Source: Magnetovibrio sp.
Lineage (GTDB): Bacteria; Pseudomonadota; Alphaproteobacteria; Rhodospirillales; Magnetovibrionaceae
Assembly: GCA_016763255.1 (NCBI GenBank)
Contig: JAESUA010000341.1
Coordinates: 1 to 11,210 of the forward strand
DNA length: 11,210 bases
Direction: 5' to 3'
Positions 1-5,539 of this stretch are shown one piece after another. The notes below the pieces were generated by a model that was given only the letters and a program-made list of their open reading frames with translations, searched no databases and had not been told where the DNA came from. The position numbers were made by a program, and so were the translations under genes. Numbering within the stretch: position 1 is the stretch's first letter; the number at the start of each line of letters is the position of its first letter.

Positions 1-515
1 ACCGGTTGGCGCGCGATCATGGCATACAACACCAAAACTACGGACGGTGGCACCAAAATACCCAGTGACGAGCCCGCCTGGACAACGCCGGTGACCATCT
101 TTTTGTCATAGCCTCGCCGTAAAAGTTCCGGCAGCGCGATGGTTGCACCAATCGCCATACCCGCCACGGACAAGCCGTTCATGGCGGAAATCAAGACCAT
201 CAAGCCAATGGTGCCGATCGCCAATCCACCGTTAAGCGGCCCCATCCAGACATGGAACATTTTGTACAAATCATCGGCAATTTTAGATTCAGACAGCACG
301 TAGCCCATAAAAATGAACATCGGCAGGGTCAAAAGCGGATACCACTTCATCAGCTTCATGGCGGCGGAAAACGGCAAATCCGAACCGCCCACACCCCATA
401 GCGTCAGCGCCGCCAAGGCCGCCACGCCACCAATGGCGGCAAATACGCGCTGACCGGTCATCATCATCAGCATCATCGTAGAGAACATCAAAAGGGCGAT
501 GAGTTCATAGGACAT
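1..515 (-). CDS. dctM: TRAP transporter large permease, DctM family (N-terminal part, runs off left edge)
   Basis: This is the large membrane subunit of a tripartite ATP-independent periplasmic (TRAP) transporter, which carries an organic solute, usually a carboxylate, across the inner membrane using an ion gradient. The first 171 codons are visible, from ATG at 515 reading leftward with no stop. The translation begins MSYELIALLMFSTMMLMMM and has several hydrophobic helices. It contains YPLLTLPMFIFMG, the loop ISAMNGLSVAGMAIGA (where many family members read SGSSVA), and GSSLGILVPPSVVLV, close to the hallmark G-GILIPPS of DctM proteins. The start overlaps the DctQ stop by one base (TAATG), and an AAGGGG ribosome site at 526-531 lies 10 nt before it. 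Known DctM proteins have roughly 425 residues, so about 60% is missing. The substrate cannot be read from this subunit. Confidence 0.93.
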   Translation of the reverse strand, partial: MSYELIALLMFSTMMLMMMTGQRVFAAIGGVAALAALTLWGVGGSDLPFSAAMKLMKWYPLLTLPMFIFMGYVLSESKIADDLYKMFHVWMGPLNGGLAIGTIGLMVLISAMNGLSVAGMAIGATIALPELLRRGYDKKMVTGVVQAGSSLGILVPPSVVLVLYAMIARQP

Positions 516-1081
516 TAGAGGTCATCCCCTTCATTTTTGGGCCCTTCATTTTTGGGCCCTGCGATTCTGGACCCTGTGATGGGGGTCCCTTTGATTTGGG
601 CAATATCTTTAAACAGTTCCGAGATCGCTTGCAGCAGCATCAAAAAGATGCCGGTGCACATGATAATTTTGATCGGCCACATCAACGGCCGCCAAGCGGT
701 CGGGGAGCGTTCATTGTATTTGAGGGCATAGGTGGTGCTGTCGATGGCGCCATAAAGCAAAACACCAAGATAGAAAATCAACACGAACACGGTGAACACA
801 TCCATCCAGGCTTTTTGCTTGATGGTCCAGTTACCATAGAACAAGTCCATGCGCACGTTGGCCCCCAATTGCAATGAATAGGGCCCGCCCATGATGTAAT
901 AGGCGACCATGAAAAATTGCGCTACTTCAAGGGTCCACATTGACGGCATGAAGAAGGTTTTGGAAATCGACGACCACAACAGCACCGCAAACATCGCAAA
1001 CAGCGAGTACATCATCACCCGCCCGATGCGATAGTTCACCGCATCAACGATGCGCACGTAATTTCTGGCAAAGCTCATCAT
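515..1081 (-). CDS. dctQ: TRAP transporter small permease, DctQ family
   Basis: This is the small four-helix membrane subunit that pairs with DctM in a TRAP transporter. The 188-residue product has hydrophobic segments at about residues 22-42, 52-68, 93-113 and 137-156. The stretch WTLEVAQFFMVAYYIMGGPY followed by GANVRMDLFY fits the DctQ pattern (E-A-F-- then G-H-R-D). Two adjacent Met codons (1081 and 1078) could start translation. A GAGG ribosome site at 1089-1092 sits 7 nt before the first, which overlaps the upstream amidohydrolase stop as ATGA. This implies translational coupling. The extreme C-terminus is odd: a hydrophilic tail repeats GPKNE twice (GPKNEGPKNEG), encoded by a 15-bp tandem duplication. 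No DctP binding protein is visible, so the substrate is unknown. Confidence 0.92.
   Translation of the reverse strand: MMSFARNYVRIVDAVNYRIGRVMMYSLFAMFAVLLWSSISKTFFMPSMWTLEVAQFFMVAYYIMGGPYSLQLGANVRMDLFYGNWTIKQKAWMDVFTVFVLIFYLGVLLYGAIDSTTYALKYNERSPTAWRPLMWPIKIIMCTGIFLMLLQAISELFKDIAQIKGTPITGSRIAGPKNEGPKNEGDDL
527..560. repeat. 15-bp tandem duplication in the 3' end of dctQ
   Basis: The unit CTTCATTTTTGGGCC occurs at 529-543 and again, identical, at 544-558. The period-15 match extends over 527-560. The unit is a multiple of three, so on the minus strand it adds five residues (a second PKNEG-type block) without breaking the frame. Each copy reads GAAGGG on the minus strand, and the copy nearer dctM contributes to that gene's ribosome site at 526-531. 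Slipped-strand duplication is the likely origin. Confidence 0.95.
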
Positions 1082-1872
1082 GGCGACACCTCACCTTTCA
1101 CATCGACGTTGAGCGCCACAAGCGCAGCCCGGAGGTACCCAGCCAACCGGTTTGCCATGTCATGTTGCGTATTCTCGTCGGCAATCAAGTCATTTCGTAT
1201 CTCAATCATGGTGTTCAAAAGCCCCCGCGGCACGGCATGTTCGGCCAACGTATAGGTTACCCCATCTTGCGGTCCGTAAGGGTCATTTCGACGCGCCGTA
1301 AGTTGGCCTTCATCCTCAATCAGGGTCAAAAACTGATCCGCCAAACGGGTGTCCGTATCATGCAAAATGCCCAGATCAAGATCGCGCTGCTGCCCCTGGT
1401 AAACAGGTGTGAACGAATGGATCGTCACGATTGCCGGGGACCGTTCCGCAGCCTGTGCGGCTTCGATGGTGTTCACCAAGGCTTTGCGATAGGGCTGATA
1501 AAAAAGCTCGGCCCGTTTTTGACGGTCCGCATCACTCAACCCGATGTTACCGGGTATGTCGTAGTTTTCACTTTTGACCGGTACGCAGCTTTGGACTTGG
1601 GCGGGCCGATTACAGTCATAAACCAGACGCGATACGACCGGCGCAACCAGCGGTGCATCAAACATCGCAGACAGAATCTTCGCCACCGCAAAGGCACCCG
1701 GATCCCAAGCAATGTGGCTTTTCAACGCATCTTCGCTCAATCCAAGCTTGGTAAATTCATTTGGGATAAAGTTTGAGGCATGCTCACAAACGAACACAAT
1801 GCCGCCTTTTCCGGTAGCATTGACCAGTTCGACATCGATAGAAGTCGCACCAAATGAGGTGTGTTCGCGCAT
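1078..1872 (-). CDS. N-formylglutamate amidohydrolase family protein
   Basis: The product belongs to the N-formylglutamate amidohydrolase (FGase) family, zinc-type hydrolases that cleave N-formylglutamate to glutamate and formate; several relatives act on other N-acyl amino acids. Family motifs, numbered on the longest frame (276 residues from 1908), are CEHASN at 41-46, DCNRP at 98-102, IHSFTPVY at 163-170 and a late IEIRNDLI at 236-243. His and Glu residues in these blocks probably bind the metal. I prefer the ATG at 1872 (264 residues) because a strong AGGGAGAGG ribosome site lies just upstream, whereas the ATG at 1908 has none and falls inside the inverted repeat and probable -10 region. 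It is the first gene of an operon with the TRAP permeases and overlaps dctQ by 4 nt. No histidine-utilisation genes accompany it, so calling it hutG would go too far. Confidence 0.9.
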   Translation of the reverse strand: MREHTSFGATSIDVELVNATGKGGIVFVCEHASNFIPNEFTKLGLSEDALKSHIAWDPGAFAVAKILSAMFDAPLVAPVVSRLVYDCNRPAQVQSCVPVKSENYDIPGNIGLSDADRQKRAELFYQPYRKALVNTIEAAQAAERSPAIVTIHSFTPVYQGQQRDLDLGILHDTDTRLADQFLTLIEDEGQLTARRNDPYGPQDGVTYTLAEHAVPRGLLNTMIEIRNDLIADENTQHDMANRLAGYLRAALVALNVDVKGEVSP

Positions 1873-1881
1873 GGCCAAAGG

Positions 1882-1890
1882 CCTCTCCCT
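1882..1890 (-). promoter_or_regulatory. Ribosome binding site that decides the amidohydrolase start
   Basis: On the minus strand this reads AGGGAGAGG, followed by 9 nt and the ATG at 1872. It is one of the strongest purine-rich sites in the window. It supports the shorter amidohydrolase start over the upstream in-frame ATG at 1908, which is preceded only by a weak AAAAGA. Confidence 0.75.
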
Positions 1891-1898
1891 AACTTTTA

Positions 1899-1920
1899 TT
1901 CTGAACATATCTTTTCAGAA
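1899..1920. promoter_or_regulatory. 22-bp inverted repeat, candidate operator of the divergent RpiR-type regulator
   Basis: The element is TTCTGAA-N8-TTCAGAA, with perfect 7-bp arms at 1899-1905 and 1914-1920. It lies immediately downstream of the TTGACA box on the minus strand and covers the expected -10 and start region of the amidohydrolase-TRAP operon. Dyads of this size fit a dimeric HTH regulator. Assigning it to the adjacent RpiR-family protein is an inference from position. An alternative is another regulator's site or chance in AT-rich DNA. Confidence 0.5.
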
Positions 1921-1930
1921 AAACTGATGC

Positions 1931-1936
1931 TGTCAA
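1931..1936 (-). promoter_or_regulatory. Probable -35 box of the amidohydrolase-TRAP operon promoter
   Basis: The minus strand reads a perfect TTGACA here. With a 16-17 nt spacer the -10 would fall at about 1908-1914 (AAAGAT or AAGATA), a weak match. TATGTT at 1904-1909 matches better but needs a 21-nt spacer. A strong -35 with a poor -10 covered by an inverted repeat suggests a regulated promoter. The transcription start would fall near 1900, leaving a leader of about 30 nt before the preferred ATG at 1872. Confidence 0.55.
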
Positions 1937-2049
1937 GTTAATTACTGAAACGATTGTCTCTAAAAAGTCTTTTGTGGCGAAGCCTTTTCATCCATGCTTA
2001 GTTTGTCGCACACGCATAACGGCTAGATTTTTTGGAGTGATGAGCGAAT

Positions 2050-2925
2050 ATGGGGAACAGCCAAGACCTCACGGTGGCGGAACGCATCCGTGCTAAATTT
2101 GATGACCTCACCCGCGCGGAACGCCAGCTGGCAAACACCATCATGGAAAACTATCCAGCATCAGGGCTGGGCAGCATCACCGCCATCGCCGAAACCTCGG
2201 AGGTCTCCACCCCGACGGTGGTGCGCATGGCCAAGAAGCTGAGTTTCAAAGGCTTTCCAGAACTGCAAGCCGCGCTACGCTCGGAGGTCGAAGCAACCCT
2301 TTCCAGTCCCATTGCCAAACACAATCGCTGGACCGAAAACGCACCGGATACGCATATCCTCAATCGCTTCGCCGACGTGGTGATGGACAACATGCGCCAA
2401 ACCCTGCGCCAAATAGATCCCGATGATTTTGACGCGGTGGTGAAGCTGTTATCGGATCAAGACCACGCCGTTCATGTGGTCGGCGGACGCTTAACGCGGT
2501 CCTTGGCAGACTATTTTTTCACCCATATGCAAGTGATCAGGGATCGATTGACCCTGGTGGCCTCCAATTCCAACACCTGGCCGCACTATGTTTTGAACAT
2601 GCAGCCTGGTGATATATTGGTGGCCTTCGATGTCCGCCGCTATGAACGAGACATTTTGCGCCTTGCCGAAATGGCAAAATCCAAAGACGTCACCTTGATC
2701 TTGTTCACCGATCAATGGGGTTCCCCCGTCGCCAAGCACGCCACACACAGTTTTCATTGCCGCATCGAAGCCCCATCGGCGTGGGATTCATCAGTCGTCA
2801 CCATGTTCATCCTCGAAACCATCATCGCCGCCGTACAGACCGAAAACTGGGACAAAACCAAGGACCGCATCAAAGCCCTTGAAGACCTGTTCGACCGTAC
2901 CAAACTGTTCAAAAAGTTCATTTAA
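2050..2925 (+). CDS. MurR/RpiR family transcriptional regulator (HTH plus SIS domain)
   Basis: This 291-residue protein has the normal RpiR-family layout. An N-terminal HTH_6 domain lies at about residues 8-80, with the recognition region VSTPTVVRMAKKLSFKGF. A SIS domain follows at about 125-265, with a VHVVGGRLTRSLADYF strand-loop-helix and VAFDVRRYERDILRLAEMAK. SIS domains bind phosphosugars or other small effectors, and family members usually repress or activate catabolic genes. It is transcribed divergently from the amidohydrolase-TRAP operon with a 177-bp gap to the preferred start, so control of that operon, and perhaps of itself, is the natural inference. The start ATG at 2050 has GGAG at 2034-2037, 12 nt away, a rather long spacing. 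No clear promoter was identified for it. Confidence 0.92.
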   Translation: MGNSQDLTVAERIRAKFDDLTRAERQLANTIMENYPASGLGSITAIAETSEVSTPTVVRMAKKLSFKGFPELQAALRSEVEATLSSPIAKHNRWTENAPDTHILNRFADVVMDNMRQTLRQIDPDDFDAVVKLLSDQDHAVHVVGGRLTRSLADYFFTHMQVIRDRLTLVASNSNTWPHYVLNMQPGDILVAFDVRRYERDILRLAEMAKSKDVTLILFTDQWGSPVAKHATHSFHCRIEAPSAWDSSVVTMFILETIIAAVQTENWDKTKDRIKALEDLFDRTKLFKKFI

Positions 2926-2956
2926 GGTCACCTTAGGGCTGCTCAGCTCGGTTACT

Positions 2957-2964
2957 TATATAAA
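2957..2964 (+). promoter_or_regulatory. Possible -10 element before the RND operon
   Basis: TATATAAA in the 66-bp gap between the regulator and the adaptor gene contains TATAAA (five of six matches to TATAAT). No convincing -35 lies 16-18 nt upstream; TTAGGG at 2933-2938 is the nearest. The pump genes could equally be read through from the regulator gene, since no terminator hairpin is seen between them. Confidence 0.25.
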
Positions 2965-2991
2965 CATCTAACAGGGGTAAAGGACGTTTTC

Positions 2992-4083
2992 GTGCTGAAT
3001 CTGAAAACCATCGCACCACTCGCAGCCATGATACTTTTGAGCGGCTGCCAAGATGAAGTGACGCAGGTCGAAAGCCCCGTGCGGGCCATCAAAACCTTCA
3101 CCGTTTCAGAAGTTGCGGGGGGCAATACCCGCCAATATTCGGGAAAATTGGTAGCCGGCACCACCGCATCCTTAAGCTTTTCCGTTTCAGGGCGGGTGGC
3201 ATCAGTCGACGTGCAAACCGGAGACCGGGTCACCAAGGGTCAAACCTTAGCTTCACTCGATCGAGAGACATTTTTATTGGACATTGAGGCCGCGCAAGCC
3301 GAACTCAACAAAGCCCGCTCAAGCCATCGAGAAAAAAACCAAGACCACAAACGCAAACGCCAACTTGCCGAAAAAGGCTGGGTGACCAAGGCCGCTGTGG
3401 AACAAAGCCTCAGCGCTTTGGAGACCGCAACCAGTCAAGTCAGCTATGCCCAATCACAACTGAGCCGAGTCAACAGAGCGTTATTAGACAGCATTATTGC
3501 CGCTCCGTTTGATGGTGTCATCGCCGAACGGTTGTTCGACCCGTATATGGATGTGAGTGGCGGGCAACAGGTGTTTTCCATCGAAGGTACCGGTGCGCTT
3601 GAGGTCGCAATCGGCGTTCCCGAACGCACCATCGCTCAACTCCACCTGGGCATCCCGGCAACGGTTACGTTTAGCGCCAACAAGGGATTAAAGGTGCCAG
3701 GACTGGTGACCGAAATCGGCATGACCGCAGGCCCCGGAAGCATTTTTCCGGTCAAAATCACCTTAGGCGAAGCGCACCCATCCCTGCGCACGGGTATGAG
3801 TGCCGAAGTGACCTTGTCGACCCGACAACCCAGCGGAGATTCTGGGTACATGGTCCCATTGGCGTCCATTGCTCCCGGCAATAAAGAGGCCAAAGGCTAC
3901 GTTTTTGTTTTTGATAAAAAAACAAAGCAGGTCAACAAAACCCCTATCAATCCCCAAGGCATTGGACGCGAAAATTTCGTGGCCGTAAAAGGCATAAATG
4001 CAGGCGACATACTGGCCGCAGCGGGCGTGTCCTTTTTGAGTGATGGCCAAATCGTAAAACTCATGCCCTCTTCTTCGCGTTGA
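2992..4083 (+). CDS. RND efflux periplasmic adaptor (membrane fusion protein), lipoprotein
   Basis: This 363-residue protein is the periplasmic adaptor linking an inner-membrane RND pump to an outer-membrane channel. The N-terminus is a lipoprotein signal with lipobox LLSGC, and Cys19 is the expected lipidated residue. It is followed by a barrel-sandwich/lipoyl half-motif (GRVASVDVQTGDRVTKGQTL, about 67-86), an alpha-helical hairpin rich in Ala, Glu, Lys and Gln (about 95-160), the second lipoyl half with IIAAPFDGVIAER (168-180), a beta-barrel (about 200-275), and a C-terminal membrane-proximal domain ending with GVSFLSDGQIVKL. Start is GTG at 2992, with AAAGGA at 2979-2984 well placed 7 nt before it. 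The pump gene starts 22 bp downstream in the same direction. The cargo is unknown. Confidence 0.92.
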   Translation: MLNLKTIAPLAAMILLSGCQDEVTQVESPVRAIKTFTVSEVAGGNTRQYSGKLVAGTTASLSFSVSGRVASVDVQTGDRVTKGQTLASLDRETFLLDIEAAQAELNKARSSHREKNQDHKRKRQLAEKGWVTKAAVEQSLSALETATSQVSYAQSQLSRVNRALLDSIIAAPFDGVIAERLFDPYMDVSGGQQVFSIEGTGALEVAIGVPERTIAQLHLGIPATVTFSANKGLKVPGLVTEIGMTAGPGSIFPVKITLGEAHPSLRTGMSAEVTLSTRQPSGDSGYMVPLASIAPGNKEAKGYVFVFDKKTKQVNKTPINPQGIGRENFVAVKGINAGDILAAAGVSFLSDGQIVKLMPSSSR

Positions 4084-4105
4084 TCGTTGTCATTGGAAAC
4101 GTCTC

Positions 4106-5527
4106 ATGCCCAGCATCACAGAATTTGCCCTTAAAAATTCACGCCTTACCCTGCTGTCGCTGTTTGTCACAGCGGTGGTCGGTATTGTCGTTTTTTTAAG
4201 TTATCCAAGCCGCGAAGACCCGTCGATCACCATTCGTATGGCCAACGTGACGACGCAATTTCCCGGCATGTCCCCGGAACGTATTGAAGACCTGATCACC
4301 CGCCCCATCGAGGAAAAATTACGCGAGATTTCCGAGATCAATGTCATCAAGTCTGATTCCAAAACCGGCGTTTCACTGGTCAAGGTCGAGCTCAAAGACA
4401 GCATCACTGACCTGGCCCCAGTGTGGCAGGACTTGCGCGAAAAGATGAAAGATCTGGCCCCCAAACTGCCCCAAGGCAGCCAGGGGCCATTCATCAATGA
4501 CAATGTCGGCTTAACCGCGATTGCCTCCATCGCCTTGTGGGGCGATGGCTTCTCCATGGCCGAATTGAATGAAACTGCCAAGGATCTTCGCAACCGTCTT
4601 TATGGATTGCAGGGCATTCAAAAAATTCAGCTTTTCGGAGTCCAGGAAGAGCGCATTTTTCTTGAATTATCGAGAACCGCGATCAGCCAATATGGCATCG
4701 ATCCAAGCATCATCGTCGATACCCTCAAGCAACAAAATGTGATCCTCCCCGGTGGCCAAATCGATGCTGATGGTCAGACCGTCATCTTAGAGCCCACCGG
4801 GAATTTCAATTCAGTCGAAGAGATCGAACAGCTCATCATTGCAATCCCCAACACAGACCAAGTTGCGCGCCTGAGCGATATCGTCAAAATTTCACGTTCC
4901 TACATCGACCCACCGCGATCACCGGTATATTTCAACACCCACCCGGCCATTGTTCTCAGCATTTCCATAACCAACGGCATCAACAGTGAACAATTTGGCC
5001 GCAGCCTAAAAAGCAAGGTTGCCAAATTGCAAAACCAATTGCCGTGGGGCTACGTGATGGAATTTGCCACCTTCCAACCAGACTTGGTCGAAGTGGCCGT
5101 TAACGGTGCCGTCAACAACCTGTACCAAACCTTAGGCATTGTCTTACTGGTGGTGATGGTTTTCCTCGGCCTGCGCACGGGGCTTATCGTTGGCTCCTTT
5201 GTGCCCTTTACCATGTTGGCTGGCTTGGTGATCATGCGCACCCTAGATGTAGAACTTCAGCGGGTTTCCATTTCAGCGATGATCATCTCCCTGGGCATGC
5301 TGGTCGATAACGCAATCGTCATGGCCGAGGATGTGCGGGTTCGCATGGAACAAGGCATTGATCGTTTCAAAGCCGCGATCGCATCCGGAAAATCTTTGGC
5401 GGTGCCGCTTTTAACCTCTTCGCTCACAACCATCTTATTTTTTACACCAATGGCATTGGCCGAGGGCGGAGCCGGAGAATTCACCAGCTCGCTGGCAATT
5501 GTCGTCACGATTTTATTGCTGACCTAG
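4106..5527 (+). CDS. RND permease N-terminal half (ends at internal TAG)
   Basis: These 473 residues hold the first membrane helix (about 12-32), the first periplasmic pore/porter region (FPGMSPERIEDLITRPIEEKL at about 52-72, PQGSQGPFINDN at about 122-133), and helices 2 to 5 plus the start of helix 6. The start PSREDPSITIR after helix 1 is typical of a large HAE1-like subgroup annotated as acriflavin-resistance or multidrug pumps. The proton-relay helix 4 reads GMLVDNAIVMAED: Asp401 is followed by Asn402, so only one of the two adjacent Asp residues of AcrB (D407, D408) is present, as in many non-AcrB relatives. Alone, this half would lack the second pseudo-symmetric repeat and should not pump. 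Confidence 0.85.
   Translation: MPSITEFALKNSRLTLLSLFVTAVVGIVVFLSYPSREDPSITIRMANVTTQFPGMSPERIEDLITRPIEEKLREISEINVIKSDSKTGVSLVKVELKDSITDLAPVWQDLREKMKDLAPKLPQGSQGPFINDNVGLTAIASIALWGDGFSMAELNETAKDLRNRLYGLQGIQKIQLFGVQEERIFLELSRTAISQYGIDPSIIVDTLKQQNVILPGGQIDADGQTVILEPTGNFNSVEEIEQLIIAIPNTDQVARLSDIVKISRSYIDPPRSPVYFNTHPAIVLSISITNGINSEQFGRSLKSKVAKLQNQLPWGYVMEFATFQPDLVEVAVNGAVNNLYQTLGIVLLVVMVFLGLRTGLIVGSFVPFTMLAGLVIMRTLDVELQRVSISAMIISLGMLVDNAIVMAEDVRVRMEQGIDRFKAAIASGKSLAVPLLTSSLTTILFFTPMALAEGGAGEFTSSLAIVVTILLLT
5525..5527 (+). other. In-frame amber codon within the sixth membrane helix of the RND pump
   Basis: TAG at codon 474 is followed by TGG TTC CTG GCC ATG. A single C-to-A change from TCG (Ser) would create it, consistent with the Ser-Trp pair often found here. 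The next ATG (5540) lies 12 nt downstream in frame, so re-initiation is conceivable. No strong ribosome site precedes it. Confidence 0.9.
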
Positions 5528-5539
5528 TGGTTCCTGGCC

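Noticed and set aside
1162..1776. 204-codon open frame on the plus strand opposite the amidohydrolase gene
   Set aside because: It is a shadow of the minus-strand gene; its translation is Arg/Gln-rich and has no recognisable motifs, while the opposite strand carries clear family motifs.
2040..2096. Short out-of-frame ATG reading frame overlapping the start of the RpiR gene
   Set aside because: The GGAG site is only 2 nt from this ATG, too close to work, and the 18-residue product has no features; no evidence of leader-peptide control.
3255..3268. CTCGATCGAG palindrome and a nearby CAGGG/CCCTG pair in the regulator gene (about 2537-2556)
   Set aside because: Both lie within well-supported coding sequence and can be explained by codon content; no promoter elements accompany them.
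5525..5527. TAG as a programmed pyrrolysine codon
   Set aside because: Pyrrolysine use is confined to a few archaea and bacteria with pyl genes and methylamine-type enzymes; nothing here suggests it, and RND pumps have no such residue. Selenocysteine uses TGA, not TAG.
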